Shown here piece by piece: positions 53,545 through 63,009 of a stretch of DNA of 64,000 bases (position 1 is its first letter; each line of letters begins with the position of its first letter). A program made the translations under genes and the position numbers. The DNA is from Rhizobium sp. AQ_MP (GTDB taxonomy: Bacteria > Pseudomonadota > Alphaproteobacteria > Rhizobiales > Rhizobiaceae): contig NZ_JACJVI010000001.1 in assembly GCF_014237835.1 (NCBI RefSeq), forward strand, positions 186,001 through 250,000, read 5' to 3'. The notes under the pieces are model-generated. The model saw only the letters and a list, made by a program, of their open reading frames with translations, was not told the origin of the DNA and made no database searches.

Positions 53545-54726
53545 TCAGCAGGCGAGATCGGCGACGACAGCGTCGAGGATCAGCATGCCCGGCGGCGTGC
53601 AGCGCAGCCGCGAATTGCCGAGCCGCTCGATAAAGCCCTGCTCCAGTAGGAACTGCTCCTTCTCCGGATCGGGATCGCGTCCGGACAGCTGCTGCCAGCG
53701 CGCGAGGTCGACGCCTTCCCTCAGACGAAGACCCATCAGCAGCAGCTCATCGGCCTGTGCCTCGTGGTCGAGCTCTTCACGTTCAATGATGCCATGAGCA
53801 TTCTGCTCGACGGCGGAAAGCCAGGTTTCCGGATGCCGCTCCGCGACGGTGGCGATCTTGCTCCGTCCTTGCGTCAGCCGTCCATGGGCGCCTGGACCGA
53901 CGCCGGCATAATCGCCATAGCGCCAATAGGTGAGGTTGTGGCGGCTCTCGGCGCCCGGGCGTGCGTGGTTGGAAACCTCGTAGGCCGGAAGCCCCTCGCG
54001 GGCGGTAATCTCCTGCGTCGCCTCGTAAAGCGTTGCGGCGTGATCGTCATCGGGCACGATCAGCTTGCCGGCCTTGTGCAGGCCATAGAAAGCGGTGCCT
54101 TCCTCGATCGTCAGCTGGTAGAGCGAGAGATGGTCGACAGCATAGGAGATCGCTTCCTTCAGCTCCTTCTCCCAGGCCTCGACCGTCTGGTTCGGGCGCG
54201 CATAGATGAGGTCGAAGGACATGCGCGGGAAAATCTCGCGCGCCAGCTTGATGGCCTTCAGAGCATCCGCCACGTCATGCAGGCGACCGAGAAAACGGAG
54301 GTCCGGATCGTTCAGGGCCTGAACCCCGAGCGAGACCCGGTTGACCCCGGCGGCCCGGTAGCCGTGGAAACGGGTCGCCTCGACGCTCGAAGGGTTGGCC
54401 TCCATGGTGATCTCGATGCCGTCGGGCATGTGCCAGTTGGCGGCGATCCCGTCCAGGATCGCGCCGACGGTGGAGGGATCCATCAACGAAGGGGTGCCGC
54501 CTCCCATGAAGACGCTGGTGACGGTCTTCGGGCCGGACAAGGCACGTACTGTCTTCAACTCCGCGAGGAAGGCGGCGACGAAGCGCGCCTGGTCCACCGG
54601 CTGGTGGCGCACATGGCTGTTGAAGTCGCAGTAAGGGCATTTGGCCGCGCAGAAGGGCCAGTGAACATAGACACCGAAGCCGGGCTCACCGGTGTCGGGC
54701 AGCAGCGTGAAGGACCGGTCGGTCAA
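53545..54726 (-). CDS. hemW: Radical SAM haem chaperone HemW
   Basis: The 393-residue protein has the radical SAM cluster motif CAAKCPYCDFNSH, with the aromatic residue of the CX3CX2C form, and VFMGGGTPSLMDPS with AGVNRVSLGVQALNDPDL. HemW delivers haem to respiratory enzymes; it is related to but not the same as HemN. The C-terminal HemN domain is seen in LLLMGLRLREGVDLARW. I use TTG 54724-54726 with GGAGG 9 bases upstream, because the earlier ATG overlaps rdgB. It is the gene after rdgB in a minus-strand operon. Confidence 0.93.
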   Translation of the reverse strand: MTDRSFTLLPDTGEPGFGVYVHWPFCAAKCPYCDFNSHVRHQPVDQARFVAAFLAELKTVRALSGPKTVTSVFMGGGTPSLMDPSTVGAILDGIAANWHMPDGIEITMEANPSSVEATRFHGYRAAGVNRVSLGVQALNDPDLRFLGRLHDVADALKAIKLAREIFPRMSFDLIYARPNQTVEAWEKELKEAISYAVDHLSLYQLTIEEGTAFYGLHKAGKLIVPDDDHAATLYEATQEITAREGLPAYEVSNHARPGAESRHNLTYWRYGDYAGVGPGAHGRLTQGRSKIATVAERHPETWLSAVEQNAHGIIEREELDHEAQADELLLMGLRLREGVDLARWQQLSGRDPDPEKEQFLLEQGFIERLGNSRLRCTPPGMLILDAVVADLAC

Positions 54727-54730
54727 CGCG

Positions 54731-55375
54731 TCAGGCCTCCAGACAGGTTTCGACGAAGAGCTTGAACGCCCGGGCACGATGCGAGAGTGCCTCCGGATCG
54801 CCCGGCTTCCAGCCATGTTTCTCGTCGGCGGTCATCTCGCCAAAGGTGCGCTCATGCCCTTGCGGCTGAAACACCGGATCATAGCCGAAACCCGCTGTCC
54901 CACGCGGCGGCCAGGCGATCACGCCTTCGACCTCGCCCCGGAAGAATTCGGTGTGACCATCCGGCCAGGCAAGGCAGAGCACGCTGACAAAGCGGCAGGT
55001 CCGCTGGGCTGGCTCGGTGGCCCCACGCTCCTGCAAGGCCTTCTCGACCTTCTCCATCGCCATCGGAAAATCGCGGCTGCCGTCCTCGCGCTCGGCCCAG
55101 TTTGCCGTATAGACGCCGGGCGCGCCGTCGAGCGCATCGATGACGAGGCCGCTGTCATCGGAGAGCGCAGGTAGCCCCGAAGCCTTGGCCGAAGCGAGCG
55201 CCTTGATTGCTGCGTTTTCTTCGAAGGTCGTCCCGGTTTCGTCCGGTTCGATGAAGTTCAGATCCTTCGCCGACTTGGCAGAAAAGCCGAAGGGACCGAT
55301 GAGATCGGCGATTTCGGCGATCTTGCCAGCATTGTGGCTGGCAACGACGATCGTGCGGGTGTCGAGCTTGCGCAT
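54731..55375 (-). CDS. rdgB: XTP/dITP diphosphatase (RdgB/Ham1)
   Basis: The 214-residue house-cleaning enzyme hydrolyses XTP and dITP so they are not incorporated into nucleic acids. [18 protein letters not shown] is the N-terminal substrate loop, and [26 protein letters not shown] has the conserved Asp residues. [24 protein letters not shown] and SHRARAF complete the Ham1 signature. It lies 4 bases before hemW. Confidence 0.96.
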   Translation of the reverse strand: MRKLDTRTIVVASHNAGKIAEIADLIGPFGFSAKSAKDLNFIEPDETGTTFEENAAIKALASAKASGLPALSDDSGLVIDALDGAPGVYTANWAEREDGSRDFPMAMEKVEKALQERGATEPAQRTCRFVSVLCLAWPDGHTEFFRGEVEGVIAWPPRGTAGFGYDPVFQPQGHERTFGEMTADEKHGWKPGDPEALSHRARAFKLFVETCLEA

Positions 55376-55388
55376 GCGATAGGTCCGT

Positions 55389-55793
55389 TCAAGAAGTCCA
55401 GAGGGTGCGGGACGCGCATTCCAGGCTGTTGCCGGCCGGATCGCGGAAGTAGATCGAGCGTGCGCCGTTCGGCCATGTCAGTTCGGATTCAATCGGTACC
55501 CCGGCCTCTTGCAGATTTCTGGCCATCGCATCGAGATCATCCTGCGTAACGAAGAAACACGCATGACCCGGTCCCTTTGTCCCATGGGTCGGGACAGGGA
55601 AGGGGTCATCTGCGATCGGGACGCTGGTTGCTGCTGGATTGAAAATCAGCAGGACGCCGGGACCGCACCGATAGAAGATATGCCGGTTGCCGCCGCGACG
55701 GATCTTTTCGAGACCGAGGACGCTGTCATAGAACACCTCTGCCTTGTCCAGATCGTCCGCATAAAGTGCGGTTTCGAGTATCCCTTCGATCAT
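55389..55793 (-). CDS. VOC family protein (glyoxalase/bleomycin-resistance fold)
   Basis: The 134-residue protein is a single vicinal-oxygen-chelate domain pair: [27 protein letters not shown] and a second copy starting [24 protein letters not shown], with [15 protein letters not shown] at the end. Metal residues would be His/Glu in the strands. The substrate is unknown. It lies between rph and rdgB, within a run of same-strand genes. Confidence 0.88.
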   Translation of the reverse strand: MIEGILETALYADDLDKAEVFYDSVLGLEKIRRGGNRHIFYRCGPGVLLIFNPAATSVPIADDPFPVPTHGTKGPGHACFFVTQDDLDAMARNLQEAGVPIESELTWPNGARSIYFRDPAGNSLECASRTLWTS

Positions 55794-55806
55794 GCGGACC
55801 TTCTTC

Positions 55807-56523
55807 TCAGCCGATCGCCTGTTTCTGCAGCGTCACCAGTTCGTCGATGCCATTGCGCGCAAGGCCAAGAAGCGTCAGGAACTCGTCCTGGCTGAAGGGC
55901 TTGCCTTCGGCCGTCCCCTGGATTTCGACGATGCCGCCCGAGCCGGTCATGACGAAGTTTGCGTCCGTTTCGGCGGCCGAGTCTTCGAGATAGTCGAGGT
56001 CGATGACCGGCTGGCTGGCAAAGATCCCGCAGGAGACGGCAGCGATATGGTCCTTCAGGACCTTCTCGACCTTCACCATGTTGCGCGCTTCCATCCACTT
56101 CAGGCAGTCATGCAGCGCCACCCAGGCGCCGGTGATCGAAGCCGTGCGTGTGCCGCCGTCCGCCTGGATGACGTCGCAGTCGATCGAGATCTGTCGCTCG
56201 CCGAGTGCCTCCAGATCAACGATGGCTCGGAGAGAGCGCCCGATCAGCCGCTGGATTTCCTGCGTGCGGCCGCTCTGCTTGCCCGAGGAGGCCTCACGCT
56301 TCATGCGATCACCGGTGGCGCGCGGCAGCATGCCGTATTCGGCCGTCACCCAGCCCTTGCCGGAATTGCGCAGCCACGGCGGCGTCTTGTCTTCGAGACT
56401 TGCCGTGCACAGCACATGCGTATCGCCGAACTTCACCAGGCAGGAGCCTTCCGCATGCTTGGAAAAGTTGCGCTCGAACGAAACCTTGCGCATTTGATCG
56501 GTTTTTCTGCCGGATGGCCGCAT
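55807..56523 (-). CDS. rph: Ribonuclease PH
   Basis: The 238-residue phosphorolytic exoribonuclease trims tRNA 3' ends. The N-terminus is [20 protein letters not shown], and [18 protein letters not shown] is a conserved part of the active site. [34 protein letters not shown] matches RNase PH. The C-terminal [26 protein letters not shown] is family-typical. The upstream in-frame extension lacks conservation. It heads the rph-VOC-rdgB-hemW run and is divergent from hrcA. Confidence 0.97.
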   Translation of the reverse strand: MRPSGRKTDQMRKVSFERNFSKHAEGSCLVKFGDTHVLCTASLEDKTPPWLRNSGKGWVTAEYGMLPRATGDRMKREASSGKQSGRTQEIQRLIGRSLRAIVDLEALGERQISIDCDVIQADGGTRTASITGAWVALHDCLKWMEARNMVKVEKVLKDHIAAVSCGIFASQPVIDLDYLEDSAAETDANFVMTGSGGIVEIQGTAEGKPFSQDEFLTLLGLARNGIDELVTLQKQAIG

Positions 56524-56627
56524 TGCAATCTCCTGGGTTGTCTGTTGCCTTCTACGGACGCAGCCTCGCTTTTGCAAAGAAAAACCATCCCGCAGCATCG
56601 CAAGCTCGAGCGAGGTGGAATTAGCCC

Positions 56628-56656
56628 TTGGTCATCCAAAAAGCGGTGACTATATT
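56628..56656 (+). promoter_or_regulatory. Candidate promoter of hrcA-grpE
   Basis: TTGGTC (56628-56633) and TATATT (56651-56656) lie 17 bases apart, 39 bases before the hrcA start. I found no CIRCE inverted repeat (TTAGCACTC-N9-GAGTGCTAA) between rph and hrcA. Confidence 0.5.
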
Positions 56657-56694
56657 TGTATCATGAAACCTCTGAGATTTTGTTCGCTCCGATA

Positions 56695-57783
56695 ATGGCA
56701 TCACCGAAGACGACCGTCACAGACGTTTCCGCCTCGCTGGACGACCGCTCCAGGGAAGTCTTCCGCCGTATCGTGGAAAGCTATCTCGATTCCGGCGATC
56801 CGCTCGGCTCCCGCAATCTTTCACGCCTTCTGCCGATGTCGCTGTCGCCCGCCTCGGTTCGCAATGTCATGAGCGATCTCGAAGCCCTGGGCCTGATTTA
56901 CGCCCCCCATGTCAGCGCTGGACGCCTGCCGACCCAGGCGGGGCTGCGCTTCTTCGTAGACGCGTTCATGCAGGTAGGCGATCTCTCCGACGGCGAGCGC
57001 GACGAGATCGAACGGCAGATCCGCCCGACCAGCGCCGACCAGCCGATGGAAGCCATGTTGACTGAGGCAAGCCGGATGCTGTCCGGCCTCTCGCGCGGGG
57101 CGGGACTGGTGATCTCGGCCAAGAACGATCCGGTCTTGAAGCATGTGGAATTCATTCGTCTGGAACCCACCAAGGCGCTGGCGGTGCTGGTGGGTGAAAA
57201 CAACCAGATCGAAAACCGCATCATCGATCTGCCGGCTGGCGTCACCGCATCGCAGCTCACCGAAGCCGCCAATTTTCTCAACGCCAATCTGACCGGCCAG
57301 ACGCTGCGCGAACTGCGTGGCCAGATCGAGAAGCTCAAGAGCCAGGTGGCCACTGAACTCGACACGCTCTCCCAGGATCTCGTCGAACGGGGTCTCGCGG
57401 TATGGTCAGGAGAAGTTGCGGAAAAACAGCCTGCACGGCTGATCGTCCGAGGTCGTGCCAACCTGCTCGAGGGGCTGGCAGGCTCCGAGGATATCGATCG
57501 GCTTCGCCTGCTCTTCGACGATCTGGAGCGCAAGGAAAGCCTGATCGAAATCCTCGATCTCGCCGAAAGCGGCCCAGGCGTTCGGATCTTCATCGGCTCG
57601 GAGAACAAGCTCTTCTCGCTCTCCGGTTCCTCGCTGATCGTCGCGCCCTATCGGGATGGTGAAGACCGCATTGTCGGTGCCGTCGGCGTCATCGGCCCGA
57701 CTCGCCTTAACTACTCGCGCATCGTTCCCATGGTCGACTACACCGCCCAGCTGATGGCGAGGCTCTCGCGCGGGTCGCGCTAG
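56695..57783 (+). CDS. hrcA: Heat-inducible transcription repressor HrcA
   Basis: The 362-residue repressor begins [20 protein letters not shown]. The winged-helix DNA-binding part is in [29 protein letters not shown]. The GAF-like domain follows and the C-terminal tail has [25 protein letters not shown], a HrcA signature. HrcA represses groESL through CIRCE with GroEL as co-factor. The start chosen removes a non-conserved 13-codon extension. grpE follows by about 100 bases. Confidence 0.96.
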   Translation: MASPKTTVTDVSASLDDRSREVFRRIVESYLDSGDPLGSRNLSRLLPMSLSPASVRNVMSDLEALGLIYAPHVSAGRLPTQAGLRFFVDAFMQVGDLSDGERDEIERQIRPTSADQPMEAMLTEASRMLSGLSRGAGLVISAKNDPVLKHVEFIRLEPTKALAVLVGENNQIENRIIDLPAGVTASQLTEAANFLNANLTGQTLRELRGQIEKLKSQVATELDTLSQDLVERGLAVWSGEVAEKQPARLIVRGRANLLEGLAGSEDIDRLRLLFDDLERKESLIEILDLAESGPGVRIFIGSENKLFSLSGSSLIVAPYRDGEDRIVGAVGVIGPTRLNYSRIVPMVDYTAQLMARLSRGSR

Positions 57784-57886
57784 CCAATTTCCTTGCAAAC
57801 CCTTGATTTTTTCTCGTCAAACCCTGATATCGGGCACGCATTCGAAACCTTGAGTTTCGAAACCGAGACATCATCCGGAGAACGTC

Positions 57887-58513
57887 ATGACCGAAGAAAC
57901 CAACAAGAACGGACCTGACGCGGCAGCCACCGAGGCAGAAGCAACCGCGGCCACCGAAGGCCAGACTGCGAATGAAGGCGAGGCCGCTGCCGCGCAGGAC
58001 ATCGACCCTGTAGAGGCGCTGAAGGCTGAAAACGCCGACCTGCGCGATCGTTTCCTGCGGCTGGCCGCCGAGATGGACAATCTCCGCCGCCGCACCGACC
58101 GCGAAGTCAAGGATGCCAAGTCCTATGCGGTGACGAGTTTTGCCCGCGACATGCTGTCGGTGTCCGACAACCTGCGCCGCGCCATCGAAACCCTGCCTGA
58201 CGACGCCCGCGCGGCAGCCGATGCGACGGTCACCGCCCTGATCGAAGGTGTCGAGATGACCGAGCGCGGCATGCTGTCGACGCTCGAGCGCCATGGCGTG
58301 CGCAAGATCGATGCAGAAGGTCAGAAGTTCGATCCGAACTTCCATCAGGCGATGTTCGAGGTTCCGAACCCGAACGTGCCGAACAACACCGTCGTGCAGG
58401 TCGTCCAGGCCGGCTACGCCATCGGCGAGCGCGTGCTGCGCCCGGCCATGGTGGGTGTGGCCAAGGGCGGCCCGAAGGCTGAAGCCGCAGCCGAGGATGC
58501 GGCGAAGGCGTGA
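57887..58513 (+). CDS. grpE: Nucleotide exchange factor GrpE
   Basis: The 208-residue protein has a long Ala/Glu-rich disordered N-terminus and a coiled-coil helix ([25 protein letters not shown]). The beta-domain has [21 protein letters not shown] and [14 protein letters not shown], with the C-terminal [13 protein letters not shown] tail of GrpE. It exchanges ADP on DnaK. ATCCGGAGAACGTC precedes the ATG, and a TTGATT/ATATCG pair at 57803 could be a weak own promoter. The terminator is at 58538. Confidence 0.95.
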   Translation: MTEETNKNGPDAAATEAEATAATEGQTANEGEAAAAQDIDPVEALKAENADLRDRFLRLAAEMDNLRRRTDREVKDAKSYAVTSFARDMLSVSDNLRRAIETLPDDARAAADATVTALIEGVEMTERGMLSTLERHGVRKIDAEGQKFDPNFHQAMFEVPNPNVPNNTVVQVVQAGYAIGERVLRPAMVGVAKGGPKAEAAAEDAAKA

Positions 58514-58537
58514 TCCGCCGTGATCGTCTGTGAATAC

Positions 58538-58566
58538 AAAAAAGCGCCCGCTGAGGGCGCTTTTTT
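58538..58566. terminator. Bidirectional intrinsic terminator after grpE
   Basis: AAAAAAGCGCCC (58538-58549) pairs with GGGCGCTTTTTT (58555-58566) around a short loop, with A and T runs on both sides. It serves grpE and the convergent ptsN. Confidence 0.9.
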
Positions 58567-58593
58567 CGTGCGGATTGGGATCCCCGTAAAGGT

Positions 58594-59058
58594 TCAGGCG
58601 GCGTTCGATGCCTGCTCCTCGTTGAGGAAGGTATAGATGGCGGACGCTGAATCGGTCGCGCGAAGCTTGGCGACAAGATCGTGATCGCGCAGCACGCGGG
58701 CAATCCTCGACAGGGCCTTCAGATGATCCGCGCCTGCACCTTCCGGGGCCAGCAGCAGGAACACAAGATCAACGGGCTGATCATCCAGCGCTTCGAAATC
58801 GACCGGTGTCTCCAGACGTGCGAACACGCCGGTAATCTTGCTGATCTTGTTGAGCTTGCCATGCGGGATGGCGATACCGTTGCCCACGCCGGTGGAACCG
58901 AGGCGCTCCCGCTGCAGGATCACGTCGAAGATCTCTCGCTCCGGAATGTCGGTGAGCTTGGAGGCTTTGGCCGCAAGTTCCTGAAGCAGCTGCTTCTTGG
59001 AGTTCACCCGGAGAGCCGGTACGACAGCATCCTGCTGCAGCAAATCTGCCAATGCCAT
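58594..59058 (-). CDS. ptsN: PTS IIA-like nitrogen regulatory protein PtsN
   Basis: The 154-residue EIIA-Ntr protein begins MALADLLQQDAVVPALRVNS. The phosphorylated His is residue 66 in NGIAIPHGKLNKI, as in all PtsN proteins. VDLVFLLLAPEGAGADHLKALSRIARVL is the conserved C-terminal part. It receives phosphate from NPr and modulates potassium, nitrogen and stress functions. It follows hpf in the same direction. An upstream in-frame ATG at 59073 exists; the spacing prefers the downstream one. Confidence 0.95.
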   Translation of the reverse strand: MALADLLQQDAVVPALRVNSKKQLLQELAAKASKLTDIPEREIFDVILQRERLGSTGVGNGIAIPHGKLNKISKITGVFARLETPVDFEALDDQPVDLVFLLLAPEGAGADHLKALSRIARVLRDHDLVAKLRATDSASAIYTFLNEEQASNAA

Positions 59059-59125
59059 ATCAATGTCCTTCATGCTTCAGGCCGAAGCTTGGGCGGCCGC
59101 CTGTCGGGGCCGCCCAAGTCAACCG

Positions 59126-59701
59126 TCAGCCTTTGATGTTGGCGGAATCGATCCACCCGATATTACCGTCATTGCGACGATAAACGATATTCAATTGTTC
59201 TTTTCCCGGGCTTCTGAACAGAAGAACCGGCTCGTCAGTCATGTCCAGAGCCATAACGGCCGAGGCCACCGACATGGTCCGTAGCTTCTTCGTGCTTTCC
59301 GCCACGATGGTCGGCGCGTAGTCTTCCGGCACTTCGTCATGTTCTTCGGCGATCGAATCCATGACCGTATAGGCAATCTCGGCCGGTGGATTGACCGGTT
59401 CTCCGGCGTGATGATCCTTCAGCTTGCGCTTGTAACGGCGCAGGCGCTTCTCGACGCGTTCGAACGCGTTGTCGAAAGCCAGCTGCGGGTCATTGGCCTC
59501 TCCTGCGGCATGCAGGTTTGCGCCGGTATCGAGATGCACCAGGCAATCGGCCGAGAATCGCGACTGCGACTTCGTGACGACCACTTGCCCGGAATACCCT
59601 CCGTCGAAGTACTTGGTAACCGCATCCTGGATTCGGTCTTCGATCCGCTGGCGGAACGTCTCACCGATTTCCATCTGCTTGCCGGATACACGCACACTCA
59701 T
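59126..59701 (-). CDS. hpf: Ribosome hibernation-promoting factor, long form
   Basis: The 191-residue protein begins MSVRVSGKQMEIGETFRQRI and has an N-terminal RNA-binding fold with FDNAFERVEKRLRRYKRKL, plus a C-terminal dimerisation domain with VAESTKKLRTMSVASAVMALDM and EPVLLFRSPGKEQLNIVYRRNDGNIGWI. The long form drives 100S ribosome dimers in stationary phase. It lies between rpoN and ptsN, the rhizobial arrangement, and GGGAAACTCC precedes the start. Confidence 0.96.
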   Translation of the reverse strand: MSVRVSGKQMEIGETFRQRIEDRIQDAVTKYFDGGYSGQVVVTKSQSRFSADCLVHLDTGANLHAAGEANDPQLAFDNAFERVEKRLRRYKRKLKDHHAGEPVNPPAEIAYTVMDSIAEEHDEVPEDYAPTIVAESTKKLRTMSVASAVMALDMTDEPVLLFRSPGKEQLNIVYRRNDGNIGWIDSANIKG

Positions 59702-59924
59702 GGAGTTTCCCTTCTTATGATTGGTTGCGTATCCATTTTACGCCAAGCGACGTCCGCGTCCAAGCTTTTCGAGCGGTTCGGTCAGTCTCTGCCTTCGTTT
59801 GTCGGGCGTCTTCGAGGGGTCTCTTCCCCGGTCAACAGTGTGCGCTGTCGATTGCGGCGCGCTTCTAGCCCCCTTGGCAGCGAGAGTCAATCTCCTGTTA
59901 ATCTTTGCGGCTAAACGGCGTCCA

Positions 59925-61493
59925 TCAGAGAGCCGAAACCTTCGCCATGGCACGTTTTTCCCGGCGTCTCTGGACGGAGGAGGGGATGTTCATGGCCTCG
60001 CGATACTTTGCGACCGTACGCCGGGCGAGATCGACCCCTGTCGACTTGAGTAGGTCGACGATATCGTCATCGGAGAGAACGGCCTCCGGGCTTTCCCTGT
60101 CAATCAGGGCGCGGATCCTGTGACGAACCGCCTCAGCGGAGTGGCTGTCTCCCCCTTCGGCCGACGCAATCGAGACGCTGAAGAAATACTTGAGCTCGAA
60201 AAGCCCGCGTGGAGTGAGCATGTATTTGTTCGTCGTCACCCGGCTGACGGTCGATTCGTGCATCTTGATGGCGTCGGCAACCGTTTTCAGGTTCAGCGGT
60301 CGCAGGTGATCAACGCCATGATCAAGAAAGGCCGATTGCTGCCTCACGATTTCTGCCGCCACCTTGGTAATCGTCCGCGCCCTCTGGTCGAGGCTGCGGG
60401 TCAGCCAGTTGGCGTTCTGCAGGCATTCGGACATGAAGGTCTGGTCCGGGGTTTCTTTCGAACCGCCGCGGCGCGCGACGGCCGTCATGTAGCTGTGATT
60501 GACGAGCACACGCGGCAGGGCGTCCGGATTGAGTTCCACGCGCCAGCCCCCGGCCGCGTCTGCCTTGACGACGATGTCCGGCGTCACGGATTCGCTGACT
60601 GAATGCTCAAAGCAGCTGCCCGGCTTCGGATTGAGCTTGCGAATTTCAGCCAGCATGTCGACGAGGTCTTCCTCGTCGACGCCGCAGATCTTCTTCAGCG
60701 TCGCGAAATCCCGCTTGGCAAGCAGTTCGAGATTGTTGACGAGGCCGGCCATGGCCGGATCATACCGATCCAGCTGGCGGAGTTGAATGATCAGGCACTC
60801 ACTGAGAGTGCGCGCGAAGACCCCGGCTGGCTCGAGTGTCTGCAGAGCTGCCAGCACCCTTTCGACTTCTGCAATGGTCAACCCGAGGCGAGCCGAAACC
60901 TCGTCGAGATCCGCTCGCAAATAGCCCGCTTCGTCCAGATGATCGACGAGGACGGAGGCAAGGAGCTGGTCGGATGCGGATGGAAGCGCGAACGGCACCT
61001 GCTGATTGAGGTGGTCACGCAGGCTGATCTGTCCGGCAACGAAATCATCGAGGTCATAGCCATCGCTTCCCTCGCCGGATTGGCCTGGCATGGATTTCCA
61101 CTGCCCGAGCAATTCCGGTGCATCGGGTCTTTGCGCCGTGCCTTCATCTGTAAAGGCGATATCGAAGTTTGCGTCCAGGCCGTCGTTGAGACGTTCGCTC
61201 GCACTGTTTTCGTACCAGTCGCTGTCCAGTGCGGGAGACGCAGCAATCTCATCGGAGACGGGCGGGTTGTCCTGAGCATTGCTGTTGTGGCGATCGGAGG
61301 GATCGAGCGAATCGCCGCTCAAATCTCCGTCATCTGCGGCTATTTCAAGCAGCGGGTTCCGCTCCACTTCCTGCGCGATGAACTGCATCAGTTCGAGATG
61401 TGTCATCTGCAGCAGTTGAATCGACTGCATCAGCTGGGGAGTCATCACCAGAGACTGACTTTGTCGCAGCATCAAGTTGGCGGATAAGGCCAT
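59925..61493 (-). CDS. rpoN: RNA polymerase sigma-54 factor
   Basis: The 522-residue protein begins MALSANLMLRQSQSLVMTPQ, the Gln-rich region I that contacts activators. Region II is acidic. The core-binding domain includes LASVLVDHLDEAGYLRADLDEV. The DNA-binding C-terminus has HESTVSRVTTNKYMLTPRGLFELKYFF and the RpoN box ARRTVAKYREAM. It directs activator-dependent transcription of nitrogen and other genes. It lies downstream of lptB and upstream of hpf. Confidence 0.98.
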   Translation of the reverse strand: MALSANLMLRQSQSLVMTPQLMQSIQLLQMTHLELMQFIAQEVERNPLLEIAADDGDLSGDSLDPSDRHNSNAQDNPPVSDEIAASPALDSDWYENSASERLNDGLDANFDIAFTDEGTAQRPDAPELLGQWKSMPGQSGEGSDGYDLDDFVAGQISLRDHLNQQVPFALPSASDQLLASVLVDHLDEAGYLRADLDEVSARLGLTIAEVERVLAALQTLEPAGVFARTLSECLIIQLRQLDRYDPAMAGLVNNLELLAKRDFATLKKICGVDEEDLVDMLAEIRKLNPKPGSCFEHSVSESVTPDIVVKADAAGGWRVELNPDALPRVLVNHSYMTAVARRGGSKETPDQTFMSECLQNANWLTRSLDQRARTITKVAAEIVRQQSAFLDHGVDHLRPLNLKTVADAIKMHESTVSRVTTNKYMLTPRGLFELKYFFSVSIASAEGGDSHSAEAVRHRIRALIDRESPEAVLSDDDIVDLLKSTGVDLARRTVAKYREAMNIPSSVQRRREKRAMAKVSAL

Positions 61494-61632
61494 GGCGGAC
61501 GTTCGACTCCCCTACATTCCCCCGCAATCCCGCCCTTGATGGCGGAAAACTCCACTTGGCCCAAAAATTGCTTTTTATTTCACTTTGGTCAAGCGGCTGC
61601 AGGGAGGCTGAGCCTCGTTTTCTGGCTCCGCC

Positions 61633-62445
61633 TCAGAGGCTGAACTTGTCGCCGAGATAGAGTCGGCGCACATCGGCATTGTTGACGATGTCGTTCGCCC
61701 GGCCGTGGGTCAGAACCTCGCCGGCATGGATGATATAGGCCCGGTCGATCAGCCCCAGTGTTTCGCGCACATTATGGTCTGTGATCAGGACGCCGATGCC
61801 CCGCGCAGTGAGATGACGGACCAGGTTCTGGATATCGGAAACCGAAATAGGATCAACGCCTGCAAATGGCTCGTCGAGCAGCATGAAGGTCGGATCCGTC
61901 GCCAAGGCGCGAGCGATTTCGAGACGCCGCCGTTCGCCGCCGGACAGTGCAACGGCAGGTGACTTGCGAAGCTTCTCGATGTGGAATTCGGCGAGCAACT
62001 CGTCGAGCTTCGCCTCGCGCTTGCGCTTGTCGGAAACATGCACCTCGAGCACAGCGCGGATGTTCTCTTCGACCGTCAGCCCTCGAAAGATCGAGGCTTC
62101 CTGGGGCAGATAGCCGACACCGAGACGCGCGCGCCGGTACATCGGCATGGACGTGACGTCATTGCCATTGATGGAAATCGTTCCTGCATCCACCGGCACG
62201 AGGCCCGTGATCATGTAAAAACAGGTGGTCTTGCCGGCGCCGTTCGGGCCGAGCAGACCGACCGCTTCGCCACGGCGCACCACCAGCGATGCACCGTTGA
62301 CCACGCGACGCGAGTTGTAGGTCTTCGTCAAGCCATGGGCGATCAGCGTACCTTCATAGCGCGACTTGTCGCCCGGAAGGCCGGTCGGGGTCGCGCCCTT
62401 CTTGGGCCGCTTCGTCCTGGAAAAAAAGGGTATTTGCACGTTCAC
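61633..62445 (-). CDS. lptB: LPS export ABC transporter ATP-binding protein LptB
   Basis: The 270-residue ATPase has Walker A LGPNGAGKTTCFYMITGL, the signature ALSGGERRRLEIARAL, Walker B FMLLDEPFAGVDPI and the H-loop ITDHNVRETLGL. YLPQEASIFRGLTVEENIRAVLE is a characteristic LptB segment. It drives LPS transport by the LptFG complex. It has a 25-residue basic N-terminal extension before the ABC domain (KRPKKGATPTGLPGDKSRYE). Nine bases separate it from lptA. Confidence 0.96.
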   Translation of the reverse strand: MNVQIPFFSRTKRPKKGATPTGLPGDKSRYEGTLIAHGLTKTYNSRRVVNGASLVVRRGEAVGLLGPNGAGKTTCFYMITGLVPVDAGTISINGNDVTSMPMYRRARLGVGYLPQEASIFRGLTVEENIRAVLEVHVSDKRKREAKLDELLAEFHIEKLRKSPAVALSGGERRRLEIARALATDPTFMLLDEPFAGVDPISVSDIQNLVRHLTARGIGVLITDHNVRETLGLIDRAYIIHAGEVLTHGRANDIVNNADVRRLYLGDKFSL

Positions 62446-62454
62446 GCGAATCCG

Positions 62455-63009
62455 TCAGTTGCTGGGCTTCTGCGACTGCGGGTCGAGCTGGATCTGAACG
62501 CGCCGACCACAGCTTTCAAGCTTGGCCTGGCCCGATTCCATTTGAACCGTGAGTTTGCAGCCGACAAAGACATTCTGCCCTTCCGACAGCACCACGCGCT
62601 CGCCTTCAAGTACGAAAAGCTGCTGTGCCATGTCGAAGTAACCGGTGTCGGCAGTCGCCTGCTGGGTTTCTGATGACAGGAAGACCTTGTCCGCGACATC
62701 AATCTTCTCGATGTCGGCATTGCCTTGGGTGACGGTCTGGCCCTCGCCGCGATAATGGACCACCATGGTGCCCGCCTGCAGCGTTGTCGTTCCCTGGACC
62801 ACCTTCACATTGCCGGTAAAGAAAGCCTTCTTTTCCTGCTCGCGGATTTCCAGCTGATCGCTTTCAATCTGGATCGGCTGATCGTTCGACAGCTTCAGGC
62901 CGTTCATCTGGCTGTTGGTCGTCTGCGCGGATGCGATCGAGGCAAACGCGCCTGCCGACACGAGCAGGAAGCCAGCAAGAGAAATCTGGGCGAACGAGCG
63001 GTAAATCAT
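62455..63009 (-). CDS. lptA: LPS transport periplasmic protein LptA
   Basis: The 184-residue protein begins MIYRSFAQISLAGFLLVSAG, a Sec signal cleaved near ASAQ. The OstA/LptA domain has PIQIESDQLEIREQEKKAFF, GNVKVVQGTTTLQAGTMVVHY and GNADIEKIDVADKV, which form the beta-jellyroll bridge that carries LPS across the periplasm. It overlaps lptC by 4 bases (ATGA) and precedes lptB by 9 bases. Confidence 0.93.
   Translation of the reverse strand: MIYRSFAQISLAGFLLVSAGAFASIASAQTTNSQMNGLKLSNDQPIQIESDQLEIREQEKKAFFTGNVKVVQGTTTLQAGTMVVHYRGEGQTVTQGNADIEKIDVADKVFLSSETQQATADTGYFDMAQQLFVLEGERVVLSEGQNVFVGCKLTVQMESGQAKLESCGRRVQIQLDPQSQKPSN

Noticed and set aside
56524..56694. CIRCE element before hrcA
   Set aside because: No inverted repeat close to TTAGCACTC-N9-GAGTGCTAA is present; only a housekeeping-like promoter is visible.
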